Program-made: the position numbers and the translations under genes
NCBI GenBank assembly: GCA_017415505.1
Contig: JAFQGG010000035.1
Location: 1 to 34,091, forward strand
Reading direction: 5' to 3'
From: Clostridia bacterium
GTDB taxonomy: Bacteria; Bacillota; Clostridia; Christensenellales; Borkfalkiaceae
DNA: 34,091 bases
The notes under the pieces: generated by a model
Told to the model about the DNA's origin: nothing
The model's input: only the letters and a program-made list of their open reading frames with translations
The model's database searches: none
Shown: positions 7,765-15,652 of the stretch, piece after piece
Position numbering within the stretch: the stretch's first letter is position 1
How the letters are laid out: every line of letters begins with the position of its first letter

Positions 7765-9336
7765 TTATATCCCTACTTTTCCTTTCTTTTTTACCATTTC
7801 CATAAAGCATTTCGCCGTCACGCAAGCATCGTCGAACGCGCGGTGGTGTTGGAATGTAAAGCCGTAATAATCGGCGAGTGAATTGAGTTTATAATTGGGC
7901 AACGCGCCCCGCAAGACCTCTTGCGCAAGCGTCAAAGTGTCGAACTGCCGTTGATCGAACATATACCCGTTTTGCTCCCCGTAATAGCGCACGAAGTCGT
8001 AGTCGAAGCCTACGTTATGCCCCACGAGGAACGCGCCGTCGGTGAACTTGAAAAAGTCCGCAATCGCCTTATCGATCTCGGGCGCGCCGACGAGATCGTT
8101 ATCCGTAATGCCCGTAAGCTCGATAATCTCTTTCGAAAGCCGTTCTTTGCACGCCACGAACGTGGAGAACTTCTCCGTAATTTCCCCGCCCACGAGCTTG
8201 ACCGCGCCGATTTCGATAATTTTGTCCATTTTTCCCATGGCGGGTTGGTGGTTCAAGCCCGTCGTTTCGAGGTCGAATACGACGAAAATATTATTCTTCA
8301 ATTCGTCGGGTTTATCGAGCGAATCGAAAAAGCCCGCCTGCGTATAATCGATATACGGTTCGGGGAATACGGTGTGATAAAACTTCGGCACGGGTTTGCC
8401 CTTTCTCGCCACGGGAACGAAGTCCTCGGGCGGTGCGCCGTAGTTAATTTTCGACGCCTTGAAAGACACGCTCCCGTTGTACTCTTCCAACGCCCCGATA
8501 ATCACGATTTTATCCCCCGCTTTGAGTTCGCGGATTTTCTCCACCGTCGCTTTTTTCGGGAAATAGGTCGTTCTAATATTGCCCGTACCGTCCGTAACCG
8601 ACACGGAAAAACGGGATTTTTCCATATCCTCGCCCGTCTTTTCGTTGTGCTTTACGTACTGTTTTTCCTCGATATAAGTAACCGTTCCGCATACGGCGAA
8701 CGAACCTTCCGTATTCATATAATCCGCCATGTACACGGCGTACTCGGGTACTTCGTCCGCACCGTCAATCTTTTCAAAATCGCAAATGGGGAAACGGCGA
8801 ATTTCCGCGCCCACCGCCTCTTCCGTTTCGGGCAATTCTTCCAAGATATCGTCGCTCGGTGCTTCCTTTTCCACCACCCGCACGTTGCCGTAGAAAGTAC
8901 CGCAAAAAATGCTTTGCAAATACTCGCTCACCTCGTCGAGAATCTTGCCCGAGGAGAACAGCGTTTGTTCGCCCGAGGCGATATCCACGAAGAAATGTGC
9001 ACCGCTTGCAAGCAGTTCCACTTCGATATACCGCTCGTCTAAAAACGCGCCCGCCGCGGGGAATTTCGCGGTGACGAAATCGAGGATTTTGCGTTTGATC
9101 ATTCCCTCGTCGGGCACGCGTTTGATAATTTTCATTTCCGCCGTAAAGGACGCGGGCAAATATCTTTGCGTAATCGCTTGCGCGTTCGCCTCGTCCATCG
9201 CCGTATACGTCTTATCCGTTACGAGCGAAAACTCCGCCACTTTTTTCCTACGGTATATCGTGATACCGTATAAAATGGCGTTTTTCAAACCGTCTATTTC
9301 CCGTATTTCCCGCAAATATTCTTCCGTTCTGCTCAT
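7765..9336 (-). CDS. PolC-derived protein: N-terminal domain, OB fold and DEDDh 3'-5' exonuclease, without PHP or polymerase domains
   Basis: The 523-residue chain starts with a region resembling the N-terminal domain of PolC (about 1-195). An OB-fold-like segment follows (about 205-300, F-A-V-C-G-T-V-T to F-K-A-S-K-I), and then a complete DnaQ-type exonuclease (about 350-515). The exonuclease residues are intact: D355 and E357 in F-D-L-E-T-T-G-L, D445 in H-N-V-G-F-D, and H498/D503 in H-R-A-F-D-D. The chain then ends with a normal stop at the point where PolC would continue into PHP and polymerase domains. The PHP half normally lying between OB and exonuclease is also missing. The ATG overlaps the ispG stop (ATGA). 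ispG-polC-rimP-nusA is a common clostridial order, so this is probably a reduced polC at its original site. It may proofread or trim DNA as a separate chain. Confidence 0.8.
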   Translation of the reverse strand: MSRTEEYLREIREIDGLKNAILYGITIYRRKKVAEFSLVTDKTYTAMDEANAQAITQRYLPASFTAEMKIIKRVPDEGMIKRKILDFVTAKFPAAGAFLDERYIEVELLASGAHFFVDIASGEQTLFSSGKILDEVSEYLQSIFCGTFYGNVRVVEKEAPSDDILEELPETEEAVGAEIRRFPICDFEKIDGADEVPEYAVYMADYMNTEGSFAVCGTVTYIEEKQYVKHNEKTGEDMEKSRFSVSVTDGTGNIRTTYFPKKATVEKIRELKAGDKIVIIGALEEYNGSVSFKASKINYGAPPEDFVPVARKGKPVPKFYHTVFPEPYIDYTQAGFFDSLDKPDELKNNIFVVFDLETTGLNHQPAMGKMDKIIEIGAVKLVGGEITEKFSTFVACKERLSKEIIELTGITDNDLVGAPEIDKAIADFFKFTDGAFLVGHNVGFDYDFVRYYGEQNGYMFDQRQFDTLTLAQEVLRGALPNYKLNSLADYYGFTFQHHRAFDDACVTAKCFMEMVKKKGKVGI

Positions 9337-10379
9337 TCGATCAACAACCTTATTTCCTTAAAAAATTCCTCTTCCGCTTCGCTTGCTTTTACTTTTTTAT
9401 AAGCTTCGCCCTTTTTGAAGAGCAAACAGTATCCGTTCCCGCCCGCGATTCCAAGGTCGGCGTCTTTTGCCTCGCCCGGTCCGTTCACCACGCAACCCAT
9501 CACCGCGATTTTTAAGCGTTTTTTGACGGGCGCAACGAACGCCGTCACGCGTTCGGCAAGCCCCATACTATCCCACGAGCAACGCCCGCAGGTGGGGCAG
9601 GAAACCACTTCCACGTAGTCCTTTTCTATCTCGCAAGCGCGAAGGATATTTTTCGCCGCGTATACCTCTTTCACGGGGTCGTCCGTAAGCGAAACGCGGA
9701 TCGTATCCCCGATTCCGCCAAGCAACAAACTGCCGATTCCCACCGCGCTTTTCACGATTCCCGCTTCCGTCGTGCCCGCTTCCGTCACCCCAAGATGCAA
9801 CGGCGCGTCCGTCCTTTGCGCGAGAAGCGTGTACGCTTTCACCGTGAGCGGAACGGACGACGCTTTCACGGAAATCACGATATCGTTTACGCCGTATTTT
9901 TCAAGGATTTGCACGTTATAAAGCGCGCTCTCCACGAGCGAAAATTCGTTTTTGCCGTATTTTTCAAGAAAGCCTTTTTCAATACTGCCCGTATTCGAAC
10001 CCACCCGCACGGGAATCCCATGCGCTTTGATACAGTCGGCGACGAGTTTAATTTCCTTTTCCCCGCCGATATTGCCCGGGTTAATACGCACCTTGTCCGC
10101 GCCGTTTTCCATCGCCAAAACCGCAAGTTTGGGCGAAAAATGAATATCGGCAACGAGCGGAATCTTGATTTTTTCCTTTACTTTCCGCACGGCGAGCGCA
10201 TCCGCTTCGTCAGCAATCGCCACGCGCACGATCTCGCAACCCGCGTTTTCAAGCGCGGAAATTTGCGCTACCGTCTTTTCCAAATCCGCCGTTTTCGTCG
10301 TCGTCATGGATTGAATTTTGATACTTTCCCCACCGCCGAGCGTTACCCCGCCGACGCATACCTTTTTCTTACTTCCCAT
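9333..10379 (-). CDS. ispG: 4-hydroxy-3-methylbut-2-en-1-yl diphosphate synthase (flavodoxin type)
   Basis: IspG (GcpE) carries out the penultimate step of the MEP isoprenoid pathway, a reductive ring opening at a [4Fe-4S] cluster. The 348-residue protein begins with a TIM-barrel part (V-G-G-V-T-L-G-G-G, I-Q-S-M-T-T-T-K-T, V-A-D-I-H-F, R-I-N-P-G-N-I-G). The C-terminal cluster domain has C261-P-T-C264 and C296 in G-C-V-V-N-G-P-G-E, with the conserved Glu at 303. Length and motifs are normal for the two-domain bacterial form. It starts two bases after the nrdR stop and overlaps the next gene by four bases, so it is part of an operon. Confidence 0.96.
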   Translation of the reverse strand: MGSKKKVCVGGVTLGGGESIKIQSMTTTKTADLEKTVAQISALENAGCEIVRVAIADEADALAVRKVKEKIKIPLVADIHFSPKLAVLAMENGADKVRINPGNIGGEKEIKLVADCIKAHGIPVRVGSNTGSIEKGFLEKYGKNEFSLVESALYNVQILEKYGVNDIVISVKASSVPLTVKAYTLLAQRTDAPLHLGVTEAGTTEAGIVKSAVGIGSLLLGGIGDTIRVSLTDDPVKEVYAAKNILRACEIEKDYVEVVSCPTCGRCSWDSMGLAERVTAFVAPVKKRLKIAVMGCVVNGPGEAKDADLGIAGGNGYCLLFKKGEAYKKVKASEAEEEFFKEIRLLIE

Positions 10380-10381
10380 AC

Positions 10382-10852
10382 TTATTTCCGCGCGTCCTTA
10401 TCCGCTTTCATCATTTGTTTAAGCTCTGCCATAAACGAGGATAAATCCTTGAACGAACGGTATACGGAAGCGTAGCGAACGTAGGAAACCTCGTCCACCT
10501 TTTTGAGCCGTTCCATGACCATTTCCCCAATCGCTTTCGTCGTGATTTCGCTTTCCATACTGTTATACACTTGCTTGGAAATATCGTCCACCATCTCGTC
10601 GATCACCGACATGGGTACGGGGCGTTTTTCGCACGATTTTATAATCCCGTTCCGAATCTTTTCCGCGTTGAACGATTGGCGCGTGCCGTTGTTTTTCACC
10701 ACCAAAACGGGAATGACTTCTATCGTTTCGTAAGTGGTGAATCTGCGCCCGCAACCCGTACATTCCCGACGGCGACGAATGGCTTTATCCTCGTCCGCGG
10801 AACGGGAATCGATTACCTTACTATCCGTGCAATCACAATATAAACATTTCAT
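10382..10852 (-). CDS. nrdR: Transcriptional repressor NrdR
   Basis: NrdR represses ribonucleotide reductase genes in response to ATP and dATP. The 156-residue protein has the N-terminal zinc ribbon with cysteine pairs C3/C6 and C31/C34 (K-C-L-Y-C and E-C-T-G-C-G-R-R-F), followed by T-T-Y-E-T-I-E and an ATP-cone domain (V-V-K-N-N-G-T-R-Q-S-F). The tail contains V-S-Y-V-R-Y-A-S-V-Y-R-S-F. The start has AAGGAG about ten bases upstream. Two extra residues differ from the common C-P-Y-C-G version (here C-L-Y-C-D-C) but keep the metal ligands. No ribonucleotide reductase gene is in the window. Confidence 0.95.
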   Translation of the reverse strand: MKCLYCDCTDSKVIDSRSADEDKAIRRRRECTGCGRRFTTYETIEVIPVLVVKNNGTRQSFNAEKIRNGIIKSCEKRPVPMSVIDEMVDDISKQVYNSMESEITTKAIGEMVMERLKKVDEVSYVRYASVYRSFKDLSSFMAELKQMMKADKDARK

Positions 10853-10864
10853 TTTTTCTCTCCT

Positions 10865-12298
10865 TCAAAACGGTCTTACGACGAAATTTTCCAATTCCCG
10901 CAAACCGTAATCCGTGAACCACATTTTTTTTGCGTAACGGAACGTTACGAGCGATTCTCGATTCATATCGTATTCGTTATCCGTGAAAAATTGCATACAT
11001 ACGCTTTCTTTCGTTTCCGTATCGTAACGCCATATGAAATACGCCTCTTGTCCCGACATAATTCCGCCGTAGTCCCGCGCTGTCGTATAATAAATATACT
11101 TCCCGCACGATACGCCTTGCGGAATTTCTTCCGCCGTTTCGCTTTCCTTTGCTTTCTTTTGTTTTTTGAGCGTTTTTTCGTTAAGATTTAGCGTATAATT
11201 TTGCGATTCTATCCCGCCGTCGCCTTGACAGTTTCCGCCCTGCTCCACCCACTCGGCGTAGAACACGATTTCCCCTTCGTGCACGGAAAAGAAGAAAAAG
11301 TCCTTTTCCGCGTATTCCTCTTCAAAGCGGTACGCCTCTTCCGCCACGCCCGCGGTATAATCTATTTTATACAGCGTACAGTTAATCGCCTTCGTTTGGT
11401 GGAATTCCAACCAATTCGGGGAAAAGACTTGCGCGATCTTTTCAAAGATATTGTGATACGTGGGATTTTTCACGAAGTAGGTAAACGAAAATTCTTCCCC
11501 CGTCACGAAATATCCGTCCTTTACCGACGAACACGCCTTGCCCGCGTTGATATCGAGAAGAGTCGCCGTCGTGCCCTTTTTCATATCGTAATAATACAAT
11601 CCGTGAGCGTTAGTTTTGCCCTTGGTGCGGAATAAAAAGCCCTCGCCGACAAGTTCTATTTTATCTAAATATGCCGTTTGACCGAGCGTGAGCATTTTTT
11701 TAAGTTCGCCGTCTTGCCAAGTGCAATAGAAAAGCTCCTTATTATACGATTTAATAATATATTCCTTATGTTCGCCAAGAAAGGTACAATCGGAATAGGC
11801 AATCTCGTAATCCTCCAACAAATTCCCGTCTAAATCGATTTTGAAATAGTAGGGCGTTTGTCTCCAACCCTCTCTTTGTAAGACGATATAGTCCCCGTGC
11901 ACGGTAAAAATTCTTTCGGGCGACAAACCCTCCTCGTCGTAATAGACGACCTCGTGGGTTTGCGCGAGCAAATCGTATTCCACGAGGCAATTCAACGATT
12001 GCGTTTCCCCGTCCCCGTACGACTCCACGGTCAAGCACAGGTACGCGATATCGTCCAAGTACAGGCTGTCTTGCGTGGCTTGCACCTTATAATCCACGCC
12101 GTCGAGCGTTACGCTTTCCACGAGATATTCGTCGTCTTCGCCCGTCGTTTTACTGCGCGTATTATCGCGGTAGATATAATTTCCGTCCCAATCCCCGTAC
12201 TCCTCGGGCGCGATCTCTTCGATCGAAGCACACCCGACGAGCGCGCTAAAAGAAAGCGCGCCGACCAAAAGCAAACAAATCCACCGTTTCATCTTCAT
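10865..12298 (-). CDS. Lipoprotein of unknown function
   Basis: I do not recognise the family. The protein of about 477 residues begins with a positively charged start, a hydrophobic stretch and the lipobox A-L-V-G-C, followed by an acidic linker, so it should be lipid-anchored outside the cytoplasmic membrane. The mature part is rich in Tyr, Asp, Glu and Phe. It has many short strand-like units of the form Y-Y-x-x-D or L-Y-Y-Y-D, suggesting a beta-propeller or similar all-beta fold; this is inference. Three ATG codons lie in frame at 12304, 12298 and 12292; I chose 12298 because AGGAG is eight bases upstream. The ribosome binding site lies directly beside one end of the inverted-repeat element, so that insertion may have displaced the original promoter. 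Confidence 0.8.
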   Translation of the reverse strand: MKMKRWICLLLVGALSFSALVGCASIEEIAPEEYGDWDGNYIYRDNTRSKTTGEDDEYLVESVTLDGVDYKVQATQDSLYLDDIAYLCLTVESYGDGETQSLNCLVEYDLLAQTHEVVYYDEEGLSPERIFTVHGDYIVLQREGWRQTPYYFKIDLDGNLLEDYEIAYSDCTFLGEHKEYIIKSYNKELFYCTWQDGELKKMLTLGQTAYLDKIELVGEGFLFRTKGKTNAHGLYYYDMKKGTTATLLDINAGKACSSVKDGYFVTGEEFSFTYFVKNPTYHNIFEKIAQVFSPNWLEFHQTKAINCTLYKIDYTAGVAEEAYRFEEEYAEKDFFFFSVHEGEIVFYAEWVEQGGNCQGDGGIESQNYTLNLNEKTLKKQKKAKESETAEEIPQGVSCGKYIYYTTARDYGGIMSGQEAYFIWRYDTETKESVCMQFFTDNEYDMNRESLVTFRYAKKMWFTDYGLRELENFVVRPF

Positions 12299-12314
12299 TT
12301 TCATTTCTCCTATT

Positions 12315-12591
12315 ATACTATAAAGGAATAAACCGAACTTGATTTTGAGCGCCGAATTTTGCGCTAAACTTCGTTAAAAGTCTTGATAAACGGTTTGCTT
12401 GTTCTTTGGCGTTCGCCTGTCTATCTCTAAAATTCGGTCGCTAAAAATTGCTTCGCACCTCAACGTGCGGATTTTTGAGCTATTTTTCGTGAGGAGAAAG
12501 CAATAATACTTGCCGTATTATAATGACGACGAACGGAAAAGAGCCGAAAAGACGTGCCTTGAGGCAGGTTCGTTTTATTCCTTTATAGTAT
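12315..12591. repeat. 277 bp element with 24 bp terminal inverted repeats (MITE-like)
   Basis: This stretch between rarA and the lipoprotein gene holds no credible gene. Its ends, 12315-12338 and 12568-12591, are inverted copies of each other over 24 bases with one mismatch, both carrying TATAAAGGAATAAA. Inside are a second pair of inverted segments (around 12348-12366 and 12428-12445, sharing the CGAATTTT core) and a repeated GATTTTGAGC-like motif near 12341 and 12470. Size, lack of coding capacity and inverted ends fit a miniature transposable element or other dispersed repeat. I see no certain target-site duplication and no second copy in the window. Confidence 0.6.
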
Positions 12592-12625
12592 ACAACTTAT
12601 AAGATGCTTTACTTTTGAAAATTAC

Positions 12626-13933
12626 TCACCGTTTTTTGCCTTTTCTTTTCCGAATCTCCTTAACCTCGTTTTCGTAGCCGTTATTGCCCGGCGTATAATA
12701 AATTTTATCTTTGAGCGAATCGGGCAAATACTGCTGTTCCACGTACCCGCCGTAGTTATGCGGGTATTTATAATTCCCGCTTTGCGCTTTGTCCTCTTTG
12801 CTTCCGAAGCTGTTATCCTTTAAGTAGGGCGGTATGGAATCGTCGCGCACCTCTTTCGCGTCGGCAATCGCCGCGTACATGGCGTTGACGACCGAGTTAC
12901 TCTTCTCCGCTTCACACACATAGATAATGGCTTCCGCGAGCGGGATTCTCGCTTCGGGATAACCGATTTTCTCCAAGGCGTACATAGCCGAAGTGGCGAT
13001 TTGCAGAGCACGGGGGTCTGCCATGCCCACGTCCTCCGCCGAGTGTACGACGAGCCGACGGGCTACGAGCATGGGATCGCACCCGCCCTCGATAAGGCGC
13101 ATGGCATAGTACAGCGCGGCGTTCGCGTCGCTACCGCGGAGCGATTTACAAAACGCGGACAAAAAGTCGTAATAGGAGTCCTCGTTATACGAAAGCGCCT
13201 TTCTTTGAATGGATTGCTCGGCGTCGGCAAGCGTGATATGCACCCTGCCCTCTCCGTCGGGCTCGGTCGTGAGCGCGGCAAGTTCCAACGCGTTGTACGC
13301 CGTTCTCAAATCCCCGCCCGCCATGCGCGCGATATGCTCGATCGCGTCCTCGTCCACGACGATATTTTGTTTACCCAAGCCTTTATGCCTGCTTTTCACC
13401 GCTTTTTTGAGCGCGTCGATAATATCCTCGTTCGTCAAACGGCGAAACTCGAACACGCGACAACGGGAAACGATTGCGGGTGTCATTGCCGCGTACGGAT
13501 TCTCCGTCGTAGAGCCTATGAAAATAATCGTGCCCTGCTCGATTGCGGGAAGCAAGGAATCGCTTTGCGTTTTATTGAAACGGTGACACTCGTCAAGCAA
13601 CAAATAGGTACGCTTGTTATACAGTTTCAAGTTTTCCCGCGCCGTTTCCACCGCCTTTTTTACGTCGGCTACGCCCGCGTTGACGGCGTTGAGTTTGATA
13701 AACTCCCCGTTCGTGCCGAGGGCAATAATATTGGCGAGCGTCGTTTTTCCGCAACCCGGAGGACCCCAAAAAATACAACTGCCGAGCCTGTCCGACGCAA
13801 TCGCGCGACGAAGCAACGAGCCTTCCGCAACGATATGCTTTTGCCCGATAAATTCGTCCAGCGTGTTTGCGCGCATACGCTCGGCAAGTGGCTTCGCCGT
13901 TTCTTCGTTTCGGTTAAAATCAAAAAGATCCAT
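12626..13933 (-). CDS. rarA: Replication-associated recombination protein A (RarA/MgsA), AAA+ ATPase
   Basis: RarA is a clamp-loader-like AAA+ ATPase acting at stalled replication forks. The 435-residue protein opens with L-A-E-R-M-R-A-N-T-L-D-E-F-I-G-Q, followed by Walker A G-P-P-G-C-G-K-T at 57-64, a Walker B variant L-L-L-D-E-C-H at 111-117 (Cys where Ile is common), sensor S-T-T-E-N-P and the arginine-finger region S-R-C-R-V-F-E-F. The C-terminal part has S-L-R-G-S-D-A-N-A-A-L-Y-Y-A and D-P-R-A-L-Q-I-A, both typical. A purine-rich AGGAAAGG lies just upstream of the ATG. It starts 14 bases after the patatin-like gene and is the last gene before the inverted-repeat element. Confidence 0.94.
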   Translation of the reverse strand: MDLFDFNRNEETAKPLAERMRANTLDEFIGQKHIVAEGSLLRRAIASDRLGSCIFWGPPGCGKTTLANIIALGTNGEFIKLNAVNAGVADVKKAVETARENLKLYNKRTYLLLDECHRFNKTQSDSLLPAIEQGTIIFIGSTTENPYAAMTPAIVSRCRVFEFRRLTNEDIIDALKKAVKSRHKGLGKQNIVVDEDAIEHIARMAGGDLRTAYNALELAALTTEPDGEGRVHITLADAEQSIQRKALSYNEDSYYDFLSAFCKSLRGSDANAALYYAMRLIEGGCDPMLVARRLVVHSAEDVGMADPRALQIATSAMYALEKIGYPEARIPLAEAIIYVCEAEKSNSVVNAMYAAIADAKEVRDDSIPPYLKDNSFGSKEDKAQSGNYKYPHNYGGYVEQQYLPDSLKDKIYYTPGNNGYENEVKEIRKRKGKKR

Positions 13934-13947
13934 AGCCTTTCCTTCGT

Positions 13948-14730
13948 TTATTTTCCTAACGCGTCCTTGATTTTTTGCGCGTTTGCTTTGCCCAATTTAT
14001 ACCCCTCTTCCAAAGCAAATTCAAGCTGTTTGAGGGAGTATTGGTTCATACTGCCAAGGGACGGTTCTAACCAAAAATCGATAATGGATTCCTGTTCCTT
14101 TCTCCGTATCGCCGTACGGTAATTGTCCATGATATTATACGATTCCAAGAGTACGGTGATCGTGCTCGGCTTTTTTTCCAGCGTGGCAAGATTGCCCAAA
14201 ACGTCCACCGCCACCACGATATCCGCGCCCATGTTTTTGACGAATTCGCAAGGAACGCGAGCCAAAAGTCCGCCGTCTACGAGCAACATACCGTTCTTTT
14301 CCGTCGGCTTGAATACCCCGGGGATACTCGAAGACGCCACGACCCCGTCGATAACGCTTCCCTCGGAAAATTCCACGATTGATTGCGTGTAGAGGTCTAC
14401 CGCAACGCAACGGAACGGCGTTTTAAGATCCGAGAACTCCAAATCGCCGATATATTGACTCAATATTTTTCGAATTTTTTTCGTTTCAAAAAGCCCGCCG
14501 GGGCGGTTGCCCCCGCTAAGCAGTTGCAAAAGTTTTAACTTCCGAACGGCTTGCTCCATAACCTCTACGCTCACGCCCGCCGCGTACGCACCGCCGACGA
14601 TCGAGCCCATGGAACAGCCCGCGATATAGTCGGGTTTTATCCCCTCTTCTTCCATTGCCTTCAAAAATCCGATATGCGCGATTCCGCGGCTACCGCCCGC
14701 GCCCAACGCAAAACCAAGTTTCTTTTTCAC
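13948..14730 (-). CDS. Patatin-like phospholipase / acyl hydrolase
   Basis: The 260-residue protein belongs to the bacterial patatin-like family (RssA/YlbK type). The oxyanion-hole motif G-A-G-G-S-R-G lies at 10-16, the nucleophile serine S40 in G-C-S-M-G-S, and the dyad aspartate D152 in V-D-G-G-L. No signal peptide or membrane segment is seen, so it probably acts on lipids or acyl esters in the cytoplasm. The start is GTG at 14730, supported by AGGAG about five bases upstream. It lies between pheA and rarA, and this setting says nothing about its substrate. Confidence 0.9.
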   Translation of the reverse strand: MKKKLGFALGAGGSRGIAHIGFLKAMEEEGIKPDYIAGCSMGSIVGGAYAAGVSVEVMEQAVRKLKLLQLLSGGNRPGGLFETKKIRKILSQYIGDLEFSDLKTPFRCVAVDLYTQSIVEFSEGSVIDGVVASSSIPGVFKPTEKNGMLLVDGGLLARVPCEFVKNMGADIVVAVDVLGNLATLEKKPSTITVLLESYNIMDNYRTAIRRKEQESIIDFWLEPSLGSMNQYSLKQLEFALEEGYKLGKANAQKIKDALGK

Positions 14731-14750
14731 CGTTTCTCCTTATTTTTTAC

Positions 14751-14775
14751 CGCGCGCGCTTGGAAACCGCGCGCG
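14751..14775. other. CG-alternating hairpin between pheA and the patatin gene
   Basis: Two blocks of alternating CG form an 8 bp all-G/C stem with a nine-base loop, starting two bases after the pheA stop. Neither strand has a T-run after the stem, so it is not a standard intrinsic terminator. It may shape the mRNA between the two coding regions. Alternating CG can also adopt Z-DNA, but nothing here shows that it does. Confidence 0.45.
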
Positions 14776-14777
14776 TC

Positions 14778-15626
14778 TTATTCGTGCGTATACGAGCCGA
14801 GGAGTTTACATTCCAGCGTGCCCTCTTTCACCGCTTTGAGCATTTCCGTAACGCGCGGGGAAGAAAGATCGCAATCCGCTTCGATAAAGAAACGGTAATC
14901 CCCCGGGCGGTCCTTGACGGGACGGCTTTCGATTTTCGTCATGTTTATCCCGAACTTTGCGATAATTTGCAAAAGTTCGAGCAAGCTTCCCGGTCTATGC
15001 GGGCAAACGGCGGAAATAAACACTCTATTCCCCGAAGACGGCAACGATTTTTCGCCCTTTTTCACGAGCAAAAAGTGCGTGAAATTATTCTTTTCATCCG
15101 CGATACTTTCTTCGCTCATCACGAATCCGCGCCGAAGCCCCGTACAATGCGCGCCGACGATCGCCGCGCTCTTGCCCGTTTCGTCTTCCACGGCGCGCGA
15201 AAGTCCGAACGCCGTAGATTCCGCTTCGCGCAAGGAAGCGAACGGCATTTCTTTCGCCAAAAACGCCGCGCATTGGTCGAGCGCTTGACGGTGGGAATAC
15301 ACCCTGCCGATTTGCGAAAGCGTCACGCCCTCTTTCGTCACCAAACGGTGATCGATACGCACCACCGTTTCTTTCACCGCGTACAAATCCTCGAACGATT
15401 GCAACAAATCGAGATTTTGTAAGATTCCGCCCTGTAAACTGTTTTCAATGGGTACGGCGGCGGCGTCCACTCTACCGCTTTCCACCGCGGAAAACACCTC
15501 GGGAAAATTGCGGAAGGGAATACACTCGTCCGCCCAATTTTTTTCGTCTTTCGTTTCCGCCTGCAAAAACGATTGCGCCGCCAAATGCGAATAACTGCCC
15601 TCCGGACCTAAAAACGCTATTTTCAT
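14778..15626 (-). CDS. pheA: Prephenate dehydratase
   Basis: This enzyme converts prephenate to phenylpyruvate in phenylalanine synthesis. The 282-residue chain has the catalytic domain (F-L-G-P-E-G-S-Y-S at 5-13, V-P-I-E-N-S-L-Q-G-G, S-H-R-Q-A-L) and a C-terminal ACT domain (P-G-S-L-L-E-L-L-Q-I-I-A and I-E-S-R-P-V-K-D-R-P-G-D-Y-R-F-F-I-E) that normally binds phenylalanine for feedback inhibition. The usual T-R-F substrate motif reads T-H-F (N-N-F-T-H-F); the catalytic threonine is kept but the arginine is replaced. There is no chorismate mutase domain. It lies next to a DAHP synthase gene, so the two probably form an aromatic amino acid pair. Confidence 0.93.
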   Translation of the reverse strand: MKIAFLGPEGSYSHLAAQSFLQAETKDEKNWADECIPFRNFPEVFSAVESGRVDAAAVPIENSLQGGILQNLDLLQSFEDLYAVKETVVRIDHRLVTKEGVTLSQIGRVYSHRQALDQCAAFLAKEMPFASLREAESTAFGLSRAVEDETGKSAAIVGAHCTGLRRGFVMSEESIADEKNNFTHFLLVKKGEKSLPSSGNRVFISAVCPHRPGSLLELLQIIAKFGINMTKIESRPVKDRPGDYRFFIEADCDLSSPRVTEMLKAVKEGTLECKLLGSYTHE

Positions 15627-15652
15627 AACCTACCTCTTTCGTCTAACTCTTT

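Noticed and set aside
12312-12317. TATAAT as -10 box of the lipoprotein gene
   Set aside because: It would start transcription at the start codon, leaving no room for the ribosome binding site; it also straddles the end of the inverted-repeat element.
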